From Clostridia bacterium (lineage in GTDB: Bacteria; Bacillota; Clostridia; Oscillospirales; QAMX01), in the NCBI GenBank assembly GCA_017547975.1, contig JAFYNU010000046.1, positions 1 to 9,325 of the forward strand: a stretch of 9,325 bases of DNA, in the 5' to 3' direction. This document shows, one piece after another, positions 1-5,951 of this stretch (its first letter is position 1; every line of letters starts with the position of its first letter). Below the pieces are notes generated by a model. It was not told the DNA's origin. It did no database searches and saw nothing but the letters and a program-made list of their open reading frames with translations. Made by a program: the position numbers and the translations under genes.

Positions 1-1953
1 GCCGTCCCGGCACTCGGAGTAACGGAGTTTGGCCACCGAGTTCAGGGAGGCCAGGGCGCCGTTTTCCTCCCGGTTGTGCATGGGGTTGGCGCCGGGGGCG
101 AAGGGGGCGCCGGCGGCGCGGCCGTCGGGGGTGGCACCGGTGTGCTTGCCGTACATCACGTTGGAGGTGATGGTCAAAACCGACAGGGTATGTACCGCAT
201 TCCGGTAGGTGGGGGTCTTTCGCAATTCGGTGATCACCTGGTGGGCCATATCCCGGGCAATGAAGTCCACCCGGTCGTCGTCGTTGCCGAATTTGGGGAA
301 TTCACCCTCGGTTTTGAAGTCGACGATATAACCAAGCTCGTCCTTGACGGGGTGAACCTTGGCATACTTGATGGCGCTCAAAGAGTCGGCTACCACCGAA
401 AGGCCCGCAATGCCGAATGCCATCAGCCGTTCCACGTGGGTATCGTGGAGGGCCATCTGGGTCTTTTCGTAGGCGTATTTGTCGTGGATGTAGTGAATCA
501 CGTTCATGGTGTTCACGTAAAGCCGGCTCAGCCAGGTGATGTAGATGGAGTAGCGCTTCATCACCGCCACAAAGTCCAGGGTGTCGGCTTCCATCACCGG
601 CATCTGGGGGCCGATGTGCATGCCGCTGGTGGTATCGTAGCCGCCGTTGATGGCGATCAGCAAAAGCTTTGCCAGGTTGCAGCGGGCGCCGAAGAACTGC
701 ATCTGCTTCCCAAGCTCCATGGCGGAAACACAGCAGGCGATGGCGTAATCATCCCCGTGGTGGGGCCGCATCAGGTCGTCGTTTTCGTACTGGATGGAGT
801 CGGTATCGGCGGATACCTTGGCGCAGAAGCGCTTCCAACCCTCCGGCAGGGCGGTGGACCACAGAATGGTCAGGTTGGGTTCCGGGGAGGAGCCCAGGGT
901 GTAGAGGGTGTTGAGCATGCGGAAGCAGTTTTTGGTCACCAGGGTGCGGCCGTCGGTTCCCATACCGCCCACCGCTTCGGTGATCCACATGGGGTCGCCG
1001 CCGAACAGCTCGTTGTATTCCGGGGTGCGCAGATGGCGTGCCAGACGGAGTTTCATGACGAAGTCATCCATCAGCTCCTGGGCACCGGCTTCGTCCAGAA
1101 TGCCGGCGGCCATGTCGCGCTCGATGTAAATATCAAAGAAGGTGGAAACGCGGCCCAAGGACATGGCGGCGCCGTTCTGTTCCTTGATGGCGGCAAGGTA
1201 GGCAAAGTAGGTCCACTGAATGGCCTCCCGGGCATTGGCGGCGGGGCCGCTGATGTCGTAGCCGTACATGGCGGCCATGTCCTTCAGGTAACCCAGGAAG
1301 GTGATCTGGCGGAAAAGCTCCTCTGCCAAACGGGCATTGTCCACGTGGAAGAGAACTTCGTCCAGGTTTTTCTTGTCCTTCAGCTTTTCTTCAATCAGCC
1401 GATCCACCCCGTAAAGGGCCACCCGGCGGTAGTCGCCGATGATACGGCCCCGGCCGTAGGCATCCGGCAGACCGGTGATCACGTGGCACTTTCTGGCCTT
1501 GCGCATTTCTTCGGTGTAAACGCGGAATACCCCGTCGTTGTGGGTGGTGCGGTAGCGGAATTCGTCCTCCACCTTGTCGCTGAGCCGGTAGCCGTAGGCG
1601 GCGCAGGCCTGGCGGGCCATGCGGATGCCGCCGAAGGGGTTGACCCCCCGTTTCAGAGGCTTGTCGGTCTGCAACCCAACGATGAGCTCCTTGTCCTTGT
1701 CGATGTAGCCCGGGGCGTAGCTGGTCAGGGAGGAAACGGTGTCCACGTCGATATCCAGCACGCCGCCCTTGCGGCGCTCCTTGGCGAAAAGCGCCTGCAC
1801 CTGACCCATCAGGTCGGAGGTTCTTTCGGTGGGCCCCGAAAGGAAAGCGTCATCCCCGGTGTAGGGTTTGTAGTTTTGTTGAATGAAGTCCCGCACGTTG
1901 ATGGTGTCCTGCCATACGCCGGGAGCAAAATTGGTCCAGTTTTCGTGTTTCAT
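1..1953 (-). CDS. pflB: Pyruvate formate-lyase (formate C-acetyltransferase), 3' part outside window
   Basis: Glycyl-radical enzyme that converts pyruvate and CoA to formate and acetyl-CoA in the anaerobic cytoplasm. The reverse strand reads without a stop from ATG at 1953 (MKHENWTNFAPGVWQDTINV) to position 1, giving 651 residues; the family is about 740-760 long, so roughly the last 100 are missing. The active-site Cys-Cys pair is C407-C408 in the context ACCVSAMELGKQMQFFGARC, equivalent to C418-C419 of the E. coli enzyme. Other family blocks include KPLKRGVNPFGGIRMA, CHVITGLPDAYGRGRIIGDY and GATPDGRAAGAPFAPGANPM. The glycine-radical loop (RVSGYAV type) would lie beyond the window edge and cannot be checked, nor can a downstream activase gene. 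An AAGGAG ribosome binding site (1966-1971) lies 12 bases before the ATG. Expression is likely controlled by the ZTP riboswitch and terminator in the leader. Identity is very secure. Confidence 0.98.
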   Translation of the reverse strand, partial: MKHENWTNFAPGVWQDTINVRDFIQQNYKPYTGDDAFLSGPTERTSDLMGQVQALFAKERRKGGVLDIDVDTVSSLTSYAPGYIDKDKELIVGLQTDKPLKRGVNPFGGIRMARQACAAYGYRLSDKVEDEFRYRTTHNDGVFRVYTEEMRKARKCHVITGLPDAYGRGRIIGDYRRVALYGVDRLIEEKLKDKKNLDEVLFHVDNARLAEELFRQITFLGYLKDMAAMYGYDISGPAANAREAIQWTYFAYLAAIKEQNGAAMSLGRVSTFFDIYIERDMAAGILDEAGAQELMDDFVMKLRLARHLRTPEYNELFGGDPMWITEAVGGMGTDGRTLVTKNCFRMLNTLYTLGSSPEPNLTILWSTALPEGWKRFCAKVSADTDSIQYENDDLMRPHHGDDYAIACCVSAMELGKQMQFFGARCNLAKLLLIAINGGYDTTSGMHIGPQMPVMEADTLDFVAVMKRYSIYITWLSRLYVNTMNVIHYIHDKYAYEKTQMALHDTHVERLMAFGIAGLSVVADSLSAIKYAKVHPVKDELGYIVDFKTEGEFPKFGNDDDRVDFIARDMAHQVITELRKTPTYRNAVHTLSVLTITSNVMYGKHTGATPDGRAAGAPFAPGANPMHNREENGALASLNSVAKLRYSECRDG

Positions 1954-1989
1954 GGTTTTCACATTCTCCTTATCCGCTGATTTGCCAAC

Positions 1990-2030
1990 AAAAAAAGGAC
2001 AAACCAGCTCTTAATGAACTGAATTTGCCC
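1990..2030 (-). terminator. Riboswitch-controlled intrinsic terminator before pflB
   Basis: On the minus strand, GGGCAAA (2024-2030) pairs with TTTGTCC (1997-2003) with one G-U wobble. An inner stem CAGTTC (2016-2021) / GAGCTG (2005-2010) encloses the loop ATTAA, and a run of seven T follows (1990-1996). It lies between the aptamer and the pflB start. Its 5' arm shares GGGCA with the conserved 3' end of the ZTP aptamer, so ligand-stabilised aptamer folding and terminator formation should be mutually exclusive. This predicts an ON switch: ZTP/ZMP binding allows read-through into pflB. The structure is read directly; the switching logic is inferred from known ZTP riboswitches. Confidence 0.88.
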
Positions 2031-2097
2031 AGACGGTCGGCATCGCGCGTTTTACACTCCCCCGCGGTCTTCCGCGAACTCCGTCAGTCATGTAAAA
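2026..2097 (-). promoter_or_regulatory. ZTP/ZMP riboswitch aptamer (pfl motif) upstream of pflB
   Basis: On the minus strand, stem P1 is TTTTACA (2091-2097) with TGTAAAA (2050-2056), seven perfect pairs. Inside it are the conserved GACTGACGG segment (2081-2089), hairpin P2 CGCGG-AAGA-CCGCG (2063-2076) and the conserved GGGGAG (2057-2062) joining P2 back to P1. After a linker comes CCGTCTGGGCA (2026-2036), matching the family's CCGCCUGGGCA. The pseudoknot is preserved by covariation: the usual GGCG/CGCC is GACG/CGTC here. This class senses the purine intermediate ZMP (AICAR) and ZTP, which accumulate when 10-formyl-tetrahydrofolate is scarce. It was first described upstream of pfl genes, which matches this location. 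The aptamer begins only a few bases after the predicted transcription start. Confidence 0.93.
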
Positions 2098-2107
2098 GCC
2101 TGATACT

Positions 2108-2136
2108 ATTCTACAATAAAACCGAGGGTTTGTCAA
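2108..2136 (-). promoter_or_regulatory. Vegetative (sigma-A) promoter of pflB
   Basis: On the minus strand a perfect -35 TTGACA (2131-2136) is followed after 17 bases by -10 TAGAAT (2108-2113, five of six consensus positions). The predicted start of transcription is near 2101, just before the riboswitch P1 stem, giving a leader of about 148 nt. The -35 box lies in the loop of the terminator-like hairpin that follows eutH. This is the best match to the housekeeping consensus in the window. Confidence 0.85.
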
Positions 2137-2149
2137 TCCTAACCCCCGG
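2115..2149 (-). terminator. Intrinsic terminator downstream of eutH
   Basis: On the minus strand CCGGGGGTT (2141-2149) pairs with AACCCTCGG (2122-2130) over nine positions with one G-U wobble and a ten-base loop, followed by TTTTATT (2115-2121). It begins 15 bases after the eutH stop codon, so it most likely ends the eutH transcript. Its loop contains the pflB -35 hexamer, so terminator and promoter share the same DNA. Confidence 0.75.
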
Positions 2150-2164
2150 AAAGTTATACAAATA

Positions 2165-3277
2165 TTAATTGGTTGGCGAACCAGGATTTTCTTGATTTGG
2201 CAGATGCTCCTTCCCGGTGGCCCACAGGGCCAGGGTGACCGCCAAAAGCCCGGCCACAAGCTTTCCGGCAATCATGGGGCCCACCATGGCGGGGTCATAC
2301 CCTGCCGCAAAGGCCAGATGGTCCCCGAAAACGAAGGCACCTGAAACCGCAAAGGCCATGTTCACCACCCTGCCCCGCTTGTCCATACGGGGCACCATGG
2401 CGAAGGTGGCGATGGAGTTTGCCAGGGTGGCCACCAGGCCCGCCACGGCGGTTTCGTTCACCCGGATTTTTTTCCCAAGCCATGCCATGGGCTTGCCCAA
2501 AAGCTTCTGCAGGATCACCAGCAGGGGCAGGGCCCCCGAAAGCACGATGGCGATTTCTCCCACCACCACAAAGGTGTCCGACAAATCCCCAAGACCCGGA
2601 ATCAGCACCCATCCGGTGATTCGTTCCACCCCGGCGGCCGCAAGACCAACGGTAGCCAGGGCGGTGATCAACCAACCGAAGGCCGAAAAGGCCCGGAGCA
2701 TGAAGCGCTCCGCCCGCCAAAGGCCGAGAGCGATCAACAGGGAAAGGAGCAGGACGGGCAGGGTGTTGAGAAGGACCGGTTTTGCGGAAAAGCCTGCCCC
2801 CAAGCCCCCGGCCAGAACCCCGAAGGGGATGGTGACCACGCCCCACAGGATGCCCCGGGCGGCGTCGCCCCGGGCTTCTCCCGAAAGGGCGCTCATGGCG
2901 AAGGGGATGGTGAAGGATACGGTGGCGCCCAGCATGGAGCCGATCAGAATGCCCCCAAACTGCGCCGCGTCAGGGGTCGCCGCAAGTTCCCGGGCAAGCT
3001 GTGCACCCCCCATGTCCAGGGCCAGCATGGACCCGGCAAAGACGGCGGGGTCGGCCCCCATCAGGGCGAAAAGGGGCGTCACCACCGGGGTCAGCAGGGT
3101 AGCCAGCACCGGGGACAGCACCATAATTCCCACCATAGACAGGGCCAGGGGACCCATGGTGGAAATCCCTTCCTCAAATGCCTTTCCTGCCCCCAGACGA
3201 TTCCCCAAAATGCGGTCAACCGCACCCAAAACGGCGAACAGGGCCATGATACAGATGATTACCCGGTCAAAACTCAT
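2165..3277 (-). CDS. eutH: EutH-family ethanolamine permease/facilitator
   Basis: Predicted inner-membrane protein of 370 residues, the usual size for EutH (about 360-410), which lets ethanolamine into the cell. It is hydrophobic almost throughout, with about ten membrane segments. It opens MSFDRVIICIMALFAVLGAV and carries family-type blocks: DRILGNRLGAGKAFEEGIST (21-40), GPLALSMVGIMVLSP (42-56), AGSMLALDMGGAQLA (81-95), GSMLGATVSFTIP, and near the C-terminus AVSGAFVFGDHLAF and MVGPMIAGKLVAG. ATG at 3277 is chosen because GGGAGG (3285-3290) lies seven bases upstream; an in-frame ATG at 3343 would start upstream of the predicted promoter. No ethanolamine ammonia-lyase, microcompartment shell or EutV/W genes are in the window, so this is either a stand-alone permease or its partners are elsewhere. 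Substrate is inferred from the family. Confidence 0.88.
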   Translation of the reverse strand: MSFDRVIICIMALFAVLGAVDRILGNRLGAGKAFEEGISTMGPLALSMVGIMVLSPVLATLLTPVVTPLFALMGADPAVFAGSMLALDMGGAQLARELAATPDAAQFGGILIGSMLGATVSFTIPFAMSALSGEARGDAARGILWGVVTIPFGVLAGGLGAGFSAKPVLLNTLPVLLLSLLIALGLWRAERFMLRAFSAFGWLITALATVGLAAAGVERITGWVLIPGLGDLSDTFVVVGEIAIVLSGALPLLVILQKLLGKPMAWLGKKIRVNETAVAGLVATLANSIATFAMVPRMDKRGRVVNMAFAVSGAFVFGDHLAFAAGYDPAMVGPMIAGKLVAGLLAVTLALWATGKEHLPNQENPGSPTN

Positions 3278-3306
3278 GCCAATGCCTCCCGAAAAAATAT
3301 ACCTCA

Positions 3307-3335
3307 ATAGTACCATATTTCTCCCCGAAAGTAAA
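3307..3335 (-). promoter_or_regulatory. Probable eutH promoter (extended -10)
   Basis: On the minus strand TTTACT (3330-3335), a 17-base spacer and TACTAT (3307-3312), with a TGG triplet directly before the -10 (extended -10 TGn). It lies about 30 bases upstream of the eutH start and back-to-back with the promoter of the divergent operon. Hexamers match consensus at four of six positions each. Confidence 0.5.
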
Positions 3336-3337
3336 TC

Positions 3338-3366
3338 TTGCATTTTTTGCAGAATCGTGCTATTCT
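3338..3366 (+). promoter_or_regulatory. Probable promoter of the PH-domain/melA operon (extended -10)
   Basis: TTGCAT (3338-3343), a 17-base spacer and TATTCT (3361-3366), with TGC directly before the -10 (extended -10 TGn). It lies 43 bases before the first ATG of the operon. The -35 is weak (three of six), so the extended -10 would carry most of the strength or an activator may be needed. It abuts the eutH promoter in divergent orientation. Confidence 0.5.
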
Positions 3367-3367
3367 G
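3350..3367. promoter_or_regulatory. Inverted repeat over the -10 box, candidate operator
   Basis: CAGAAT (3350-3355) and ATTCTG (3362-3367) form a perfect 6-base inverted repeat around a 6-base centre. The right arm covers most of the -10 box of the PH-domain/melA promoter, where a bound repressor would block RNA polymerase. No regulator gene is in the window and I do not recognise the site as belonging to a known family. It could be coincidental. Confidence 0.35.
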
Positions 3368-3408
3368 GTGATAAATCTCACGAAGGTTGATTGAGGGAGG
3401 AGTATAGA

Positions 3409-4011
3409 ATGGCCAAATTGATTTGCGAGCTGAAGGGCGTCCGGGGACGCAGCATGAAACTCTACGATACCAAGTGCGTGATCGCCACGCAAGTGACGGT
3501 GGGCAGCGTGATCACCGGCAACGCCACCGATGGGGAGAAGACCATCTTCCTTTCCGACGTAACCGGGGTGCAGTTTAAGCCCAGTGGTCTGGCAATTGGC
3601 TACCTGCAGCTGGAGACCCCGGCCATGCAGATGAACCACGGCAACGACAATTTCTTTGGGGAAAATACCTTTACCTATGAAAACGAGAAAAACGGCATTA
3701 CCAACGAGCTGATGGAAGCGGTCTACAATTTTCTGGTGGACCGGCTGGAGGAGATCAAGTACGGGGTTCCCGTCATTCAGGAGATCCCCGATTTTGAAGC
3801 CATGAAGGTGCCGGACCAATATGTGGGAGTTGCGGAATTCCGGGAATCGGATGGCTTGCAGGAGGAAGTACCCGCCGGGGAAAAGTGCCAGATTTGCGGC
3901 GAATACGTGGATCATCTCACCTATTGCAAGGTGAAGGATGACTACGGAACCCGCTTCCGCTACATTTGCGACGCCTGCATCGTAAAATACAAGGCAAAAC
4001 CCCAGAAATAA
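3409..4011 (+). CDS. PH-like (DUF4429-type) protein with C-terminal zinc ribbon
   Basis: A 200-residue soluble protein without signal peptide or membrane segments. Residues about 8-100 resemble the bacterial PH-like DUF4429 fold: the stretch GEKTIFLSDVTGVQFKPSG (42-60) followed by AIGYLQLETP (62-71) and a later ENTFTYENEKN strand region. A short helix (TNELMEAVYNFLVDRLEEIK) follows. The C-terminus has paired cysteines C160/C163 and C187/C190, with C173 between, the pattern of a zinc ribbon. ATG at 3409 is preferred over TTG at 3391 because GGGAGGAG (3395-3402) lies six bases before it and TTG overlaps that site. The melA start follows 16 bases after the stop, so the two are probably co-transcribed. 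Function unknown; PH-like and zinc-ribbon domains suggest a binding or adaptor role. The domain assignment is from recalled pattern, not a search. Confidence 0.82.
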   Translation: MAKLICELKGVRGRSMKLYDTKCVIATQVTVGSVITGNATDGEKTIFLSDVTGVQFKPSGLAIGYLQLETPAMQMNHGNDNFFGENTFTYENEKNGITNELMEAVYNFLVDRLEEIKYGVPVIQEIPDFEAMKVPDQYVGVAEFRESDGLQEEVPAGEKCQICGEYVDHLTYCKVKDDYGTRFRYICDACIVKYKAKPQK

Positions 4012-4027
4012 CAGGGAGGATCTACCC

Positions 4028-5338
4028 ATGATCAAAATTGCATTTATCGGCGCCGGGAGCGTCCAGTTTACCACCGCCGTGGTAAAAGATCTGACCACCT
4101 ATCCCGCCTTTGACAAGGCGGAGATTTGCCTGATGGACATCAATTCCTACCGCCTGGGAGAAATCACCAGGTGTGTGGAACGCATCAAGCGGGAAATGGA
4201 ATCGAATATCGTCATTACCGCCACCACCTCCCGGGAGGAAGCCCTCACCGGCGCGGACGGGGTGATCTGCACCGTGTTCAACGGGGACGTGGATATCTGG
4301 CGTCACGAGATCGAAATCCCCATGAAATACGGGGTCAACATCAACGTGGGGGACACCCGCAGCGTGTCGGGCATTTTCCGTGCCCTGCGCAACATCCCCC
4401 TCATGCTGGATATCTGCCGGGACGTGGAGCGCATCTGCCCCAATGCGGTGATGCTCAACTACACCAATCCCATGGTGATGCTCTGCAAAGCCATGCAGAC
4501 CTACACCAAGGTGGATGTCACCGGCCTGTGCCACAGCGTCCAGGGCACCAGCAAAATGCTGGCCGAGTGGGCCGGGGTGGACTATGAGAAGGTGGACTAC
4601 ACCTGCGTGGGCATCAACCACATGGCCTTTTTCACAAAGCTTCAGGCGGGGGACACCGACCTCTATCCCATTCTCGCCCAAAAGATCGACACCCCGGAAT
4701 ACTACAACAAGGAAAAGGTCCGCAACGAAATTTTCAAAACCTTCGGCTACTACGTCACCGAATCCAGCGGCCACAATTCGGAATATACCCCCTGGTTCCG
4801 CAAGCGTCCCGACCTGGTGCGCCGCTACTGCGACCCCGCCGGTGCCAACTGGAACCCCGGGGAGTACGCCTACTCCCTCAAACTTCGCCAGGACCCGGAC
4901 CGCTTTGATAAGCTGGTGAAAACCTTCATGGAGACCCCTTTGGTGAAGGAACGGGGCCAGGAATACGCCGCCAACATCCTCAACGCCCGGCTTGGGGACG
5001 GTACCCCCTTCCGCTTCAACGCCAACGTGCTCAATAACGGCAGTGTGGAAAATCTGCCCTACGACGCCTGCGTGGAAATCCCCGTCACCGCCACGAAGGA
5101 GGGCTATACCCGGAATTTCCAGGGCAAGCTTCCCACCAGCGTGGCACCCCTGGTGGCCTATACCGCCGGCATCGAAAACCTGACGGTGGAGGCTTTTGAG
5201 AAAAAGTCCAAAAAACTGGTGTACCAGGCGGTTTCCATGGATCCCCTCTGCTCCGCCGTGCTCAGCCTGCAGGAGGTCCGGGATATGTGCGACGAAATCT
5301 TCGCCGCAAACGGTGACTATTTGGCAGACTACCGGTAA
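4028..5338 (+). CDS. melA: GH4 family alpha-galactosidase (MelA type)
   Basis: Cytoplasmic glycoside hydrolase of family 4, which cleaves via an NAD+- and Mn2+-dependent redox/elimination mechanism; likely substrates are melibiose and raffinose-type alpha-galactosides. The 436-residue length fits the family. Seen in the sequence: N-terminal Rossmann GAGS (8-11) in MIKIAFIGAGSVQF, NVGDTRSVSGIFRALRNIP, NYTNP (144-148), the metal-ligand motif CHSV (C168, H169) and the second ligand His198 in GINHM. The CHSV variant is the one associated with MelA-like alpha-galactosidases, whereas phospho-glycosidases carry CDMP or CNVP, so the substrate should be non-phosphorylated. An AGGGAGGA ribosome binding site lies just before ATG 4028. 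It follows the PH-domain/zinc-ribbon gene in one operon and ends in a strong terminator; no sugar transporter or regulator is adjacent. Alternative GH4 specificities such as alpha-glucosidase are possible. Confidence 0.93.
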   Translation: MIKIAFIGAGSVQFTTAVVKDLTTYPAFDKAEICLMDINSYRLGEITRCVERIKREMESNIVITATTSREEALTGADGVICTVFNGDVDIWRHEIEIPMKYGVNINVGDTRSVSGIFRALRNIPLMLDICRDVERICPNAVMLNYTNPMVMLCKAMQTYTKVDVTGLCHSVQGTSKMLAEWAGVDYEKVDYTCVGINHMAFFTKLQAGDTDLYPILAQKIDTPEYYNKEKVRNEIFKTFGYYVTESSGHNSEYTPWFRKRPDLVRRYCDPAGANWNPGEYAYSLKLRQDPDRFDKLVKTFMETPLVKERGQEYAANILNARLGDGTPFRFNANVLNNGSVENLPYDACVEIPVTATKEGYTRNFQGKLPTSVAPLVAYTAGIENLTVEAFEKKSKKLVYQAVSMDPLCSAVLSLQEVRDMCDEIFAANGDYLADYR

Positions 5339-5349
5339 ATCCATCAAAG

Positions 5350-5381
5350 AAGGCTTGACCAAATCCGGTCAAGCCTTTTTT
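5350..5381 (+). terminator. Strong intrinsic terminator after melA
   Basis: AAGGCTTGACC (5350-5360) pairs perfectly with GGTCAAGCCTT (5367-5377) around loop AAATCC, and the T run covers 5376-5381. It starts 11 bases after the melA stop. Read on the other strand the same stem is followed by a weaker T-rich TTCTTT, so it may also stop transcripts arriving from convergent spoVAC. Confidence 0.92.
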
Positions 5382-5429
5382 GTAGGGGACGGGTTTCCCG
5401 TCCCGCGGGAGGCGAAACGCCTCCCCTAC
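5382..5429. repeat. Palindromic two-hairpin repeat element, GTAGGGG/CCCCTAC ends
   Basis: A 48-bp element with terminal inverted repeats GTAGGGG (5382-5388) and CCCCTAC (5423-5429). Inside are two perfect 8-bp hairpins with 3-base loops: GGGACGGG-TTT-CCCGTCCC (5386-5404) and GGGAGGCG-AAA-CGCCTCCC (5407-5425). It fits exactly between the melA terminator and the spoVAC stop codon (one base away). The left half recurs at 9300-9325 with 24 of 26 bases identical. It belongs to a dispersed family also seen at 9133-9282. Similar REP/MITE-like repeats are, from memory, common in Clostridia of this type; function unknown. Confidence 0.85.
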
Positions 5430-5430
5430 G

Positions 5431-5880
5431 CTAAAACAATGTGCTTATCCAATACACCACCCCATACACCACGCTGGCGCTTACCCCGTACACGATCACC
5501 GGCCCCGCAATCTGGAACATCCGGGCCCCAAGGCCGAGAATATACCCCTCGCTTTTGAATTCGATGGCGGCGGAGGCCATGGAGTTGGCGAAGCCGGTGA
5601 TGGGCACCAGGGTGCCCGCCCCGGCGAATTTGGCAAGCCTGGCATAAAGGCCCAGGGCAGAAAGCAAAATACCCAGGGCCACCAGGGTCACCGAGGTCAG
5701 GGTGGCGGCAAGCTCCTTCTCGGCCCCCAGGGCGGTGTAGCCCTCGGTGAGAAGCTGACCCAGGGCGCAAATGCCGCCTCCCACCAGAAACGCCCCGGTT
5801 ACGTCCCGCAAAAGGGGGGACTTTGGGGTGAGCGATTTGTAGTAGGCGGCATATTCTTCTTTATTTTTTGTAAAACGCAT
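5431..5880 (-). CDS. spoVAC: Stage V sporulation protein AC
   Basis: Membrane protein of 149 residues, the normal SpoVAC length. SpoVA proteins move dipicolinic acid into the forespore and release it at germination; SpoVAC has been reported to behave as a mechanosensitive channel. After a charged N-terminus come several hydrophobic segments and the family signatures AFLVGGGICALGQLL (30-44), KFAGAGTLVPITGFANSMAS (84-103) and EFKSEGYILGLGARMF (107-122). The ATG at 5880 has AAGGGAG (5890-5896) nine bases upstream, and a SigG-like promoter precedes it. Unusually, spoVAD and spoVAE are not adjacent: a GNAT gene is divergent upstream and a repeat element plus convergent melA lie downstream. SpoVAC, SpoVAE and SpoVAEb are related in sequence, but the motifs fit SpoVAC best. 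Confidence 0.94.
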   Translation of the reverse strand: MRFTKNKEEYAAYYKSLTPKSPLLRDVTGAFLVGGGICALGQLLTEGYTALGAEKELAATLTSVTLVALGILLSALGLYARLAKFAGAGTLVPITGFANSMASAAIEFKSEGYILGLGARMFQIAGPVIVYGVSASVVYGVVYWISTLF

Positions 5881-5908
5881 TGATTTTCTCTCCCTTCTGT
5901 GTTACTAT
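5880..5908 (+). promoter_or_regulatory. Possible promoter of the GNAT gene at 5952
   Basis: TTGATT (5880-5885), a 17-base spacer and TACTAT (5903-5908), each four of six to consensus. The -10 occupies the same base pairs as the -10 of the divergent SigG-like spoVAC promoter. If both are real, the two polymerases compete for one site, one in vegetative cells and one in the forespore. Confidence 0.4.
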
Positions 5909-5931
5909 GCCCTAAAAGGAAAAAATCATGC
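5903..5931 (-). promoter_or_regulatory. SigG-like forespore promoter of spoVAC
   Basis: On the minus strand GCATG (5927-5931) and CATAGTA (5903-5909) are separated by 17 bases. The SigG consensus is about GMATR-(17-18)-CATNHTA; the -35 matches fully and the -10 at six of seven positions. SigG drives spoVA in Bacillus subtilis, so this fits the gene. Transcription would start near 5896, giving a leader of only about 16 nt with the ribosome binding site at its very 5' end. Confidence 0.68.
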
Positions 5932-5951
5932 CATCGAAAGGAGAATTGCCC

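Noticed and set aside
76..1980. A 634-codon open frame on the plus strand
   Set aside because: It is the antisense shadow of pflB, whose reading on the minus strand has unmistakable family motifs. The plus-strand translation is rich in Gly, Val and His with no recognisable domain, and covers the riboswitch-bearing strand only by chance of high GC.
2011..2271. An 86-codon minus-strand open frame between pflB and eutH
   Set aside because: It runs through the eutH 3' end, the terminator, the promoter and the riboswitch aptamer. The RNA structure explains this stretch.
2217..3371. A 384-codon open frame on the plus strand opposite eutH
   Set aside because: Its translation is Pro/Arg/Ser-rich low-complexity sequence, as expected for the antisense of a hydrophobic membrane protein gene, and it crosses the divergent promoter region.
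3304..4098. A 264-codon open frame on the minus strand
   Set aside because: It spans the whole opposite gene, the divergent promoters and part of melA, and has no domain match; the plus-strand PH/zinc-ribbon gene is far better supported.
4022..5362. A 446-codon open frame on the minus strand opposite melA
   Set aside because: It is the frame complementary to a real GH4 gene, with Gly/His/Val-rich composition and no ribosome binding site in a sensible place; it also starts inside the melA terminator region.
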